From CAYVAP01 sp964343195 (GTDB lineage Bacteria; Bacteroidota; Bacteroidia; J057), in contig CAYFIR010000056.1 in the NCBI GenBank assembly GCA_964343195.1, forward strand, positions 1-39,113: a DNA stretch of 39,113 nucleotides. The letters run 5' to 3'. The notes below the pieces were generated by a model that did no database searches, was not told the DNA's origin, and saw nothing but the letters and a program-made list of their open reading frames with translations. Below, one piece after another: positions 1-12,125 of this stretch. The translations under genes and the position numbers were made by a program. Numbering within the stretch: the stretch's first letter is position 1; each line of letters opens with the position of its first letter.

Positions 1-2509
1 AGAAGTAGGTCTGGGTTGCACCCAGCACCTGTCCGGCGTAGCTGAAGTTCACCGTCGCATCCGCACAGATCGCGTTGCTCGATACGTTGAAGTTAGCGCT
101 CGGGGGATCGACTACGTCGAAGGTTACCTCGGCGGTATCAGTGGACTGGCAACCGTTGCCAAAGACGATCAGGCGTACGGTTTTTTCGCCGGGTGAAAGG
201 TAGGTGACTGTCGGGGGCACTGTGCCCTGGAACGTCGCCGGGCTGGCACTTGCGCCAAAGTCCCACTGATAGACATCGGCGGGGCCACCTACCGTACTGA
301 AGTTGAAACTGTTGCCGGGGAAGCACTGATCAGCCACAGGGTTGATCTGTACCACCGGACGGCCGGTGACTTCTACGTCGCGGCAAAGGACCGGAGACAG
401 ACAGTCGCCTTCGCCTACCTGCAAACAGACACTCTGGCTGCCAGGGGTCGGGAAGTACAACTGGTAGGGACCTGCGCCGCTGCCGCTCAGGACAATCGCG
501 TTGCCAAAGTTCCAGCTGTAGGTCGCACTCGGACCGCTGGGACCGTTGTAGATCACTGTCAAGAGCTCTCCCGAACAAATGGAGTCGGGAAGCGTGAAGG
601 TCGCAACAGGCTCGGGTACCACCAGAACCGTCTGAGTCTCGGTAGCGCTCACACAGCCGTTTTCCTCAACCGTCAGGCTTACCTGCTGGAAGCCCGTCTG
701 GCTCCACTGGATGAAGTGGGGTCCAGGACCACTTACCGTGTTCGGGCTCGCATTGCCCAAATCCCAGGTGTAAGTCGCTCCAGGAGTAGCGCTGCCGCTG
801 TAGCTCAGCTGCGTAAACTCGTTTACACATACTGTGTCGGCCAGAACGAAGTTCGGCGTGGGAACGGGGTGAACCCGCAGGTTCACGGCAACGGTATCGG
901 ACTCACAGGTTCCATTGTTAACCGAAAGTCGGATGACTTTGTCACCAGGTGTGTTGTAGTCCAATAGGAATGGGCCAGCTCCAGAGCCAAGGGCCTGATT
1001 CAGGCCACTGCCAAAGTCCCAATTATAGGTAAATCCGGGGCCGGGGGCCAGGCCGTAGGTCGCGGTGGCAAATTCATCGGCACAGATGGTGTCCTCATCC
1101 AGCACGATGGAGGATTGAGGAGTAGGCAGATAGGTAACACGTACTGTATCATTGTCCAGACAGCCATCCGGGCTGATTCCTTCTACTACATAGGAAAACT
1201 GCTGTGGAGCAACCGTGGTAAATCCGACGGTGGGATTGAAGCTATTGAGCGGGCCGATCATCCCTATTCCAGGATCCCAACTGTAGCTTGTTCCAGCGGG
1301 AGGAATCACCGCAGGCCCCAGTTGAGCGGGTCGCCCGGAACAGACATTTTGATCGGGGCCAGCCATGGCTTCAAATCCAGAGGTGTCCTTGATGTAGAGG
1401 ATGGCAACAGAGTCCTGAATCAGGTTGCCCTGAGCATCATAAATATTCAGCACCAGGGTTTCAATCCCTTCTGCGATGCCGTCATTTTGAACATTGACCG
1501 GAAGGTTTACAGAGTCTACTCCAGCCGGAATAAGAATTGAATCTGTGTTGATGATATAATCCTGACCATTAGTCGCAGTCCCGGTTAGACCAAAGTGAAC
1601 AGTTACATCGGTAGCTCCGGGTCCACCGATGCTTCCAAAACATCCACCGGATGGGAAGAAGGTCAGCATACCATCAGCACAATCTTCATAGGCTGTATCA
1701 TTGGCTGGATTGCTGACATTGCGAGCCAGGGCAGATGGCCCGGTACGATTACAGTTCAGGGGCTCAATGAATACCCCTGTATCATAAGCGGCGTCTCCTT
1801 CATCCGCGATGGCCAGTCGTAGGGAATACTCCGTACAGGGCTGAACCGGGATTACAGCTTCCAGTATTACCGAATGCTCATTATAGCCAACACCGATGGG
1901 ATTGGTGTTGTGGTAAATGGCATTGGTGGTAGCATTTATGGTGAAAATACTGATATGCTGAGTCGTATTGGGCACCAGGGCGATATTGCTATTGGCCGCA
2001 AAACCAGGCCCGGTAATCTGAGCGATGAATACATCCTCAAAGCTTGCGGTAAAGGAAGGATACTCGTTGGAGGCAAAGACGTACCGCATCCTGACGGTGT
2101 CACACTGTGCCTGAAATTTAAATGAAACCACACAGGCGTCATTGGTATTCCCAACAATAGCCGTCAGGGCAGGGTCTCCGGGGTTACCAAGAGAAGCCCC
2201 AACCCCCAATGTGGTGGGCAACGCGTAGTCGATTTCACCAGTGGTCATCAGGAGTCCCGAATCCAGTCCGATAGAGGTCGCACCGGTAGGATCATCAAAC
2301 CGCCCCATCTGAGGGGGCTGATTCAGGGTATCACAGTTAATCACTACATCATAGATGTCAATCCCTTCTGATTCAAGGGTTTCATCTGCCCATTGTGAAA
2401 AGGGTGAACCAGAGGTGACTGATATTTGCCCCAATGAGGTCAAAACCGCCCCTGAGAGCAGCACCAGCAATAATAAGTGGCGCCATGAAACGGAGTAAAG
2501 CTGTTTCAT
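1..2509 (-). CDS. Secreted choice-of-anchor L / Calx-beta / PKD-repeat surface protein (partial, C-terminus beyond window)
   Basis: I read this frame codon by codon from the ATG at 2509 to the left edge: 836 codons, no stop. Residues 1-28 form a signal peptide (basic start, Leu-rich core, ending SLGQ). About residues 45-250 resemble the choice-of-anchor L domain, including a VRMRYVFASNEYPSF stretch typical of it. About 270-370 look like a Calx-beta domain (GTATNGQDY, then an acidic IPAG segment). From about 380 on there are PKD-like repeats with core motifs YSWDPG, YNWDFG, YTWDLG, YSWNFG and YQWDFG; the Trp codons lie at 1277, 1019, 764, 512 and 263, so repeats are 83-86 residues. Paired Cys residues suggest disulfides. 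Such Bacteroidota proteins usually end in a T9SS sorting domain or gliding-motility C-terminus, which is not visible here. Likely a cell-surface or secreted adhesin; the ligand is unknown. It starts 38 bp after the SUI1 gene and may be cotranscribed with it. Confidence 0.88.
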   Translation of the reverse strand, partial: MKQLYSVSWRHLLLLVLLSGAVLTSLGQISVTSGSPFSQWADETLESEGIDIYDVVINCDTLNQPPQMGRFDDPTGATSIGLDSGLLMTTGEIDYALPTTLGVGASLGNPGDPALTAIVGNTNDACVVSFKFQAQCDTVRMRYVFASNEYPSFTASFEDVFIAQITGPGFAANSNIALVPNTTQHISIFTINATTNAIYHNTNPIGVGYNEHSVILEAVIPVQPCTEYSLRLAIADEGDAAYDTGVFIEPLNCNRTGPSALARNVSNPANDTAYEDCADGMLTFFPSGGCFGSIGGPGATDVTVHFGLTGTATNGQDYIINTDSILIPAGVDSVNLPVNVQNDGIAEGIETLVLNIYDAQGNLIQDSVAILYIKDTSGFEAMAGPDQNVCSGRPAQLGPAVIPPAGTSYSWDPGIGMIGPLNSFNPTVGFTTVAPQQFSYVVEGISPDGCLDNDTVRVTYLPTPQSSIVLDEDTICADEFATATYGLAPGPGFTYNWDFGSGLNQALGSGAGPFLLDYNTPGDKVIRLSVNNGTCESDTVAVNLRVHPVPTPNFVLADTVCVNEFTQLSYSGSATPGATYTWDLGNASPNTVSGPGPHFIQWSQTGFQQVSLTVEENGCVSATETQTVLVVPEPVATFTLPDSICSGELLTVIYNGPSGPSATYSWNFGNAIVLSGSGAGPYQLYFPTPGSQSVCLQVGEGDCLSPVLCRDVEVTGRPVVQINPVADQCFPGNSFNFSTVGGPADVYQWDFGASASPATFQGTVPPTVTYLSPGEKTVRLIVFGNGCQSTDTAEVTFDVVDPPSANFNVSSNAICADATVNFSYAGQVLGATQTYF

Positions 2510-2547
2510 AAGATAATCTAGTAGAGAAGAGAGAGAATGGTCCAATA

Positions 2548-2889
2548 TCAGCCTCCCGCCAATTTATAGCGGTAGCCTTGTTTTTTAAGTTCCTGTCCGA
2601 CTTTCTCACGAAAGTCACCTTGTAGTAGTATTTCCCCATTTTTAACCGCACCGCCACAGCCGCATTTCTGCTTCAGCTGTTTGCCCAGATCCTTCAAATC
2701 CTCTTCAGCTCCGACAAACTTCCAGACTCTGGTTACGACTTTATTTCCTTTGAGCCGATCCAGGCTAATCCTCAAATCCTGCTTGGTAGGGGGCAACGTT
2801 TCAACCTCATCCCATTCTTCTTCCTCGGGGGAAAAGTCCGGGTCGGTGGAGTAAACGATACCATTGCTACGCTTACGGTTCTTGCTCAT
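2548..2889 (-). CDS. SUI1/YciH-family translation initiation factor
   Basis: This is a 113-residue protein. The N-terminal 35 residues are acidic and probably disordered (EEEEWDEVE). The C-terminal ~75 residues form the SUI1 (eIF1-like) fold, with the family signatures KVVTRVWKFVG, the Cys/Gly-rich CGCGGAVKNGEILLQGD segment and a closing G-Y-x-x-K-L-A-G-G. Archaeal and eukaryotic relatives help select start codons on the 30S/40S subunit; the bacterial YciH proteins are thought to act in initiation fidelity or inhibition of initiation, but are not essential. The ATG at 2889 is the first in frame. It lies 29 bp after the aminotransferase stop and 38 bp before the surface-protein start, so the three genes probably form one minus-strand transcription unit, though their functions are not obviously related. 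Confidence 0.9.
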   Translation of the reverse strand: MSKNRKRSNGIVYSTDPDFSPEEEEWDEVETLPPTKQDLRISLDRLKGNKVVTRVWKFVGAEEDLKDLGKQLKQKCGCGGAVKNGEILLQGDFREKVGQELKKQGYRYKLAGG

Positions 2890-2918
2890 TTCGTAAAAGT
2901 ACGATAATTCGCCAAATA

Positions 2919-3761
2919 TTACATGAGGTTTTCGACATATTGGTAGAGGCTATTTTGCAAAAAGGTCGTGAGTGGCCAGTTTACAATATTCCTCTTTCGC
3001 CCCGCTATCTGGGCGACAGGCTGGATTCCACGGACCACATTGGTCAGAAAAACCTCCCCGGCCTGATTGAGATCGCGCAGGGAAATTCTCTTCTCCTTCA
3101 CGGGGATTCTTACTTCTCTTGCTACCCGCATTACAACCTGCCTCATCACTCCCGGCAGGCAACCACTGTCCTCCGCCGGAGTGATCAACTGTTGATGCCT
3201 GATGATAAACAGGTTGGAGGATGAAGCTTCTGCAAGGCCATTGGGACCCAACATGAGAGATTCATCCCATCCCTGCACACGGGCATATCGAGCAGCCAAC
3301 ACGTAGGGAAGCGCATTGGCTGATTTACAGCCAGACAGCGGGTTGGGGGTTAAGTGCCAGTCAGGATAAACTCCAATGGAAATTCCTCCCGCCTGCTGAT
3401 AGCTGTCTTCCTTGAGGGAATATGACTCAATCAGGTAATATGGGGTATCCTCCACCGGGGCATAGGCGCCTACTCCAGATCGGTACACGTGTAATCGGAC
3501 CCTGCCATGATCATCGATCCCGTTTGCCAATAAACTGCGACGCAGATCAGCACGGACCTGATTGAGCCAGTCCGGATCAACCTCCAGCCCGAGGATATGC
3601 ATGCCCCTGGTCAGACGCCGAAAGTGATCGTTCATAAACAGCAAATTCCCCCTGAATATCCGGATGGTTTCAAACAGGCCATCGCCATATTTAAAACTTC
3701 GGTTCAACAAGCTGACTTCGGGTGCCCCAGGTTCGAACAATCGACCGTTTAGAATGACCAT
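2919..3761 (-). CDS. Class IV PLP-dependent aminotransferase (BCAT / aminodeoxychorismate lyase type)
   Basis: A 280-residue fold-type IV PLP enzyme. The likely PLP-binding lysine is K146 in GCKSANALPYVLAARYA. The conserved EASSSNLF segment (E179 onward) is the usual class IV motif that contacts the cofactor ring nitrogen, and the N-terminus has the family pattern YGDGLFETIR. Family members are branched-chain amino acid aminotransferases, D-amino acid aminotransferases or 4-amino-4-deoxychorismate lyases (PabC). The length and the FETIR-type motif lean towards a PabC-like or unspecialised enzyme, but substrate cannot be settled from sequence. I chose the ATG at 3761, because an upstream in-frame start at 3782 would be a TTG and adds seven unconserved residues. 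It is the first gene of the minus-strand run with the SUI1 gene. Confidence 0.88.
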   Translation of the reverse strand: MVILNGRLFEPGAPEVSLLNRSFKYGDGLFETIRIFRGNLLFMNDHFRRLTRGMHILGLEVDPDWLNQVRADLRRSLLANGIDDHGRVRLHVYRSGVGAYAPVEDTPYYLIESYSLKEDSYQQAGGISIGVYPDWHLTPNPLSGCKSANALPYVLAARYARVQGWDESLMLGPNGLAEASSSNLFIIRHQQLITPAEDSGCLPGVMRQVVMRVAREVRIPVKEKRISLRDLNQAGEVFLTNVVRGIQPVAQIAGRKRNIVNWPLTTFLQNSLYQYVENLM

Positions 3762-3821
3762 TTCGCTTCCATTTGAAAGCAAAAAAAGAAAATAATTCGA
3801 GGATTATAGCGAATCCCCTGC

Positions 3822-4274
3822 CTAGGGACGCGCCCCAAACGAGGGAGTTTTATTAATTCCCAGCCAGTATTTGACTATTAGCTCCATTTTTTCCTGAAAC
3901 TCACGGAACTGGATGGGCTTGATCAGGTAGCTATTGGCCCCCAGGTCATAACAGTCCTCAATGTCTTCCTTTAAAGCTGAGGAGCTCCATATGACTACGG
4001 GTAGAGAATAAACTGGATAGTATTTCCGTAGCTCTCTCAACACCATTTTGCCACTGACCCTCGGCATTTTCAGATCAAGGATCACCAGTTGTAATGCAGC
4101 AGTTCTGGACTCCAGGTCCTCCCCTTCCATCAGATAATTCAGCACTGCTTCACCATTTTCAACCCAATAGATTTCCTCTTCCTTTATTCCCAGCTTTTTA
4201 AGCGAGATAAACGCCAGATCCGCATCGGTATGGCTGTCATCCCCAAGTAAAATCCTGACTTTGCGGTTTTTCAT
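3822..4274 (-). CDS. Single-domain response regulator (Rcp1-like REC)
   Basis: A 150-residue protein made of one receiver domain and no output domain. The acidic pair is D12/D13 (GDDS), the phosphoacceptor is D67 (ILDLKMP), the switch Ser lies in the VIWSSSA segment (97-99) and the conserved Lys is K119 (YLIKPI). The longer spacing before DLKMP, with an inserted NYLMEGE-type stretch, is typical of Rcp1-like regulators that pair with phytochrome-like or other orphan hybrid kinases. The start is ATG 4274, preceded by GAGGA at 5 bp, a rather good ribosome site for this genome; a TTG four codons upstream is less likely. No kinase is adjacent. The hybrid kinase at 35802 is far away and carries its own REC domain, so the partner is unknown. 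Confidence 0.88.
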   Translation of the reverse strand: MKNRKVRILLGDDSHTDADLAFISLKKLGIKEEEIYWVENGEAVLNYLMEGEDLESRTAALQLVILDLKMPRVSGKMVLRELRKYYPVYSLPVVIWSSSALKEDIEDCYDLGANSYLIKPIQFREFQEKMELIVKYWLGINKTPSFGARP

Positions 4275-4528
4275 ACAGTTCCTCAAAACAGGAAAGGAGA
4301 GAACTTATATCAGCTCCTGTCCGTCGTTACCAGATTATTCCGTACACAGCGATGTATACAAATCCCAATCTAGATAAAATATCCATCAAGGCGATACCAA
4401 AAGGCTGCCAGGTGTACTTCCCGGATTTGGAAAACAGGCTTATTTGGCGAAATTGCACAGACTGGCCAGCATGAAATTTATTGCGTCAGGCTGTTTGGTA
4501 TTCCACAGGCCATTGAATATTCACCGAG

Positions 4529-5275
4529 ATGTCAATTGAAATCCGGAACCTTCGTAAATCATTTGGGGAAAAAGAGGTCCTAAAGGGCATAGATTTTCAC
4601 TTTGAGCCAGGGAAAATCAATATGATAATTGGGGCTAGTGGGAGTGGCAAAAGCGTCATGCTCAAGTGTATCGTGGGCTTGCTGCCACCAGATGAAGGAC
4701 AGGTCCTGTATGATGACATTGACTTTCATGCAGCAGACTCCCGGCAGTTAAAAGGCATCCGACAAAACATCGGGATGCTGTTCCAAAGCTCGGCTCTTTT
4801 TGACTCCATGACTGCTGGAGAGAATGTGGCTTTTCCTCTCAAGATGTTTAACTGGGGGACTCCTGCTGAAATAAAGGACCGGGTAGACTATTGTCTGGAG
4901 CGGGTTCAGATGCCCACGGTTCATGACCTGTACCCCGCCGAACTTTCCGGGGGGATGCAAAAGCGTGTGGGACTTGCCCGATCAATCGCCATGAACCCCA
5001 AGTATCTGTTTGTGGATGAGCCCAACTCTGGACTGGATCCCCTGACTGCCTCGGTAGTTGACAAGTTGATCCGGGAGCTGACAGAAGAATCAGGAATGAC
5101 TACCGTGGTTGTTTCCCATGACATGAATAGCGTCATGAACATAGGAGACAACATCATGTTTTTATACCAAGGCCATAAAGAATGGCAGGGAAGCAACAAG
5201 GAAATTCTGGGCGATACTACTCCCGCCCTGGAGGAATTTATCTTTGTATCTGACCTGATCAAAAAGTCTACCTGA
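4529..5275 (+). CDS. mlaF: MlaF-like ABC transporter ATPase (phospholipid transport)
   Basis: A 248-residue ABC ATPase with all motifs intact: Walker A GASGSGKS (35-42), Q-loop Gln86, signature LSGGM (139-143), Walker B ending in E164 (YLFVDEP) and H-loop H197. The segment DEPNSGLDPLTASVVDKLI and the GGMQKRVGLARSIAMNP stretch match the MlaF/Ttg2A branch, which powers intermembrane phospholipid transport with the permease MlaE and the MCE protein MlaD. In most genomes mlaE lies directly upstream; here the upstream neighbour is a divergent response regulator and the downstream one a Rossmann protein, so the permease must be encoded elsewhere if this is a true MlaF. The ATG at 4529 is the first plausible start; 254 bp separate it from the divergent gene. 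Confidence 0.85.
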   Translation: MSIEIRNLRKSFGEKEVLKGIDFHFEPGKINMIIGASGSGKSVMLKCIVGLLPPDEGQVLYDDIDFHAADSRQLKGIRQNIGMLFQSSALFDSMTAGENVAFPLKMFNWGTPAEIKDRVDYCLERVQMPTVHDLYPAELSGGMQKRVGLARSIAMNPKYLFVDEPNSGLDPLTASVVDKLIRELTEESGMTTVVVSHDMNSVMNIGDNIMFLYQGHKEWQGSNKEILGDTTPALEEFIFVSDLIKKST

Positions 5276-5327
5276 CCAGAGAGGCTACCCAGGCCAGGGA
5301 CTATCTCCATTACCAACCCCATCCCAC

Positions 5328-5963
5328 ATGAAAGTAGGCATCATCGGCACAGGAAATGTTGCCAAAGCGCTGGCAGTCGCATTCACCAAGTCCGGCTTCC
5401 AGGTCATGATCGGTGGCCGATCAATGGATAAGGCACGGGCCATCACCCAGCAACTGGAGCGTTTTGGACAAACCGGGACCATATCCAGCACCATCCACTT
5501 TGGAGAGGTCATCATCCTGGCAGTCCCATATAAGGCCGTCCCGGAAGTCCTCAGAAGTTCCGATGGATTTCGCGGAAAAATCATCGTCGATTGTACCAAT
5601 CCATTCATCTGGACTGACGGCATGGTCGATTTGGCCCTGGGGCATACCACCTCAGCCGCCGAGCAGATTGCCGCTATGGTTCCTGAGGCTAGGGTGGTCA
5701 AGGCTTTTAATACGGCTTTTGCAGAATTACTGGAACAAGGCCCATATTTCGGCCCGGTAGACGGCTCTATGTTTTATTGCGGAGATGACCCCACGGCCAA
5801 AGAAGCTGTCGCCAGCCTAATCCAGGCTACGGACTTTGAACCGGTTGATTGTGGTCCTCTAAACAGTGCCCGCCTGCTGGAATCCATGGCTACCCTGATC
5901 GTTCGGCTGGGGACTACCCAGGGAATGGGACGCCAAATCGCATTCAAACTATTACAACGATAA
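5328..5963 (+). CDS. NADP-binding Rossmann protein, F420-NADP oxidoreductase-like family
   Basis: A 211-residue protein that opens with a classic dinucleotide-binding fold: KVGIIGTGNVAKAL (2-15) followed by GGRS at the end of the second strand, where an Arg/Ser pair favours NADP. It resembles the COG2085 family often named NADPH-dependent F420 reductase, but Bacteroidota do not generally make F420, so that name should not be taken as function. The VIILAVPYKAV and VDCTNPF segments and VVKAFNTAF are family-typical. Members include ferric-reductase-like and small-molecule dehydrogenases; the substrate is unknown. It starts 52 bp after mlaF and is followed after 35 bp by the chaN-like gene, so all three may be cotranscribed. 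Confidence 0.8.
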   Translation: MKVGIIGTGNVAKALAVAFTKSGFQVMIGGRSMDKARAITQQLERFGQTGTISSTIHFGEVIILAVPYKAVPEVLRSSDGFRGKIIVDCTNPFIWTDGMVDLALGHTTSAAEQIAAMVPEARVVKAFNTAFAELLEQGPYFGPVDGSMFYCGDDPTAKEAVASLIQATDFEPVDCGPLNSARLLESMATLIVRLGTTQGMGRQIAFKLLQR

Positions 5964-5998
5964 GGTCTATTCCACAACAGAACAGAATCCTACCTACA

Positions 5999-6883
5999 AT
6001 GAGACTGATAATAAGCATCCTAATACTTTTCGGCATGACAACCTCATTCGCACAGGACAAGCCTGCCTATCAGTTATTTAACGCCGAAGGCAAACCCGTG
6101 AAATACCGAAAACTACTCCGCGAAGTCTCTGAGGCGGAAGTACTGTTATTTGGGGAATTGCACAACAACCCCATTGCCCACTGGATGCAACTCGAACTAC
6201 TGAAAGATTTGTACACAGAGGCCGGACGGGAACTGGTAGTTGGGGCGGAGATGTTTGAAACCCACCAACAGGCTGCACTGGACAGCCTGCAATCTGCCGA
6301 ATGGGATGAAAAGAAATTTGCAGAAGAAGCTAGCATGTGGAATAACTATGACACAGACTACCGCCCCGTGGTCAGGTTTTCCATCTCGGCAGGAATTCCT
6401 GTGGTAGCCACCAATGTCCCACGCAAATATGCCCGACAGGTAAGCCGCCAGGGGCCCGCATCTCTGGATAGCCTTCCGAATGAAGAAAAAGCCCTCCTGG
6501 CTCCCCTACCCTATCCGATTGACTATGACATCCCCAGCTATGCGCATATGCGCGAAATGATGGGTGGCCATACCGGAGGCATGAACATGGACTATTTCAT
6601 CGCTGCCCAGGCCATCAAGGATGCCACTATGGCGCATTTTATCCTGACAAACCACCGCGAAGGCCAGCTTTTCTATCATATGAATGGCTCATACCATTCT
6701 GACGACAAGGAGGGCATAGCATGGTACCTCAACACCTATCAGCCTGGTATCAAAATCGCCAACATCACAGTTGTTGAGCAGGAAAATATTGACGAAGTCG
6801 AAGAGGAAAACCTGGGAAAAGCGGACTTTATCATCGTAGTGCCTGCAACCATGACCAAAACCTATCTTTCAGGTTTTGAATGA
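5999..6883 (+). CDS. ChaN-family (DUF399) exported protein, putative haem-binding
   Basis: The ATG at 5999 gives a 294-residue protein with a clean Sec signal peptide (residues 1-18, ending SFAQ). An overlapping upstream reading of 50 codons is discarded because it would bury the signal peptide inside the previous gene. The mature part carries the ChaN/DUF399 hallmarks: LLFGELHNNPIAHWMQLELL, GAEMFETHQQ, and a C-terminal DFIIVVPA. Campylobacter ChaN is a haem-binding lipoprotein linked to iron uptake. This copy has no lipobox Cys at the cleavage site, so it is probably a soluble periplasmic form rather than a lipoprotein. No TonB receptor or haem gene is adjacent, so the haem role is a family inference only. 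Confidence 0.82.
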   Translation: MRLIISILILFGMTTSFAQDKPAYQLFNAEGKPVKYRKLLREVSEAEVLLFGELHNNPIAHWMQLELLKDLYTEAGRELVVGAEMFETHQQAALDSLQSAEWDEKKFAEEASMWNNYDTDYRPVVRFSISAGIPVVATNVPRKYARQVSRQGPASLDSLPNEEKALLAPLPYPIDYDIPSYAHMREMMGGHTGGMNMDYFIAAQAIKDATMAHFILTNHREGQLFYHMNGSYHSDDKEGIAWYLNTYQPGIKIANITVVEQENIDEVEEENLGKADFIIVVPATMTKTYLSGFE

Positions 6884-7223
6884 TCGGTTCAGCCCCCTCC
6901 CTTCCCCAATGACCTCATATAAAGCAATTTAGCGCGAGCGGCAAATGCTCCTGCTGAAATCTTGTCATACGCTTCCTCACTCCATCATATTCGATTTTTC
7001 ACAGTTAAAGCGGAAACTCCGGTTTTCGCCAGAGTGGTCATATGCTAATAGCATGATGTGCCATCCTAACGTCCGTTAGCCAAAGTTAGAAAAATTTCAG
7101 AGCCTGTAAATATTGTCAATTATACACTATTCCTACCCTTTCGGCCCGCTATTTTCGCTACAATACAACAAACCATCTAGTCAAATATAATATTATCAAA
7201 TACCCTACATATTTGTTGGAACA

Positions 7224-7243
7224 TTTGTAAATATCCTTACAAA
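7224..7243. promoter_or_regulatory. Inverted repeat overlapping the gltB promoter (candidate operator)
   Basis: TTTGTAA (7224-7230) and TTACAAA (7237-7243) are perfect 7-bp inverted arms around 6 bp. The left arm contains the -33 box, so a bound dimeric regulator would be positioned to block or modulate gltB transcription. The regulator is unknown. Confidence 0.45.
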
Positions 7244-7255
7244 TCCTTACTTTTG
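7224..7255 (+). promoter_or_regulatory. Bacteroidota sigma-70-type promoter for gltB
   Basis: A TTTG box at 7224-7227 and TACTTTTG at 7248-7255 are separated by 20 bp and match the TTTG...TAnnTTTG promoter of this phylum. Transcription would start near 7262, leaving a leader of about 165 nt before gltB. Confidence 0.65.
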
Positions 7256-7274
7256 TTTCCCAATCGATTAAGAA

Positions 7275-7304
7275 GGAGCCTACTATTTTTTGTTGAGTAG
7301 CTCC
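7275..7304 (+). other. Hairpin in the gltB leader
   Basis: GGAGCCTACT (7275-7284) can pair with AGTAGCTCC (7296-7304) with one bulged C and an AT-rich loop. It lies just after the inferred transcription start. It is followed by a small CCGG-TTAGG-CCGG hairpin near 7314-7326. No known riboswitch is recognised. Confidence 0.35.
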
Positions 7305-7425
7305 AGCTCAACCCGGTTAGGCCGGATCAATTCCTGGGGATTCTGCTGTTCCCTTTCTTGAAACTGCCCCTCTTTTTGAGTGGACAGGGATTTTTTGCCG
7401 TAACCCTCAATTCCGAACGCTCTAC

Positions 7426-11985
<4,560 letters not shown>

Positions 11986-12061
11986 CACAAATCGCTGCAC
12001 CAATGCAAATCCATCCGAGAAGGGTAAGACCGATTTCCCCTTTCGGTTAGAAGTAAAAGCA

Positions 12062-12115
12062 GACTTTTCGACTCTCTGACTTCTGACATCTTCCATTTAC
12101 CAATCACGAATTACG
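12062..12115. repeat. Possible remnant of the heptad-repeat element family between gltB and gltD
   Basis: On the minus strand this gap reads GTCAGAA, GTCAGAGA, GTCGAAAA in succession (complement of 12062-12087), next to AATCACGAATTACG (12101-12114) on the plus strand. These units resemble the degenerate 7-bp repeats and the ATCACGAATT string inside the CTAG-bounded elements found elsewhere in the window, but no CTAG ends are present here. Confidence 0.3.
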
Positions 12116-12125
12116 ATATACTACT

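Larger units (their letters stand above)
6884..7425. other. 542-bp intergenic region holding the gltB promoter and leader
   Basis: No convincing gene on either strand. The first 300 bases are AT-rich and featureless apart from a small CTAACG-TC-CGTTAG palindrome near 7067. The right part holds a Bacteroidota-type promoter, an overlapping inverted repeat and a ~170-nt leader with hairpin potential (see separate entries). Confidence 0.6.

Noticed and set aside
5849..5998. 50-codon N-terminal extension of the ChaN-like gene
   Set aside because: It overlaps the end of the preceding gene and would hide the signal peptide that begins at 5999.
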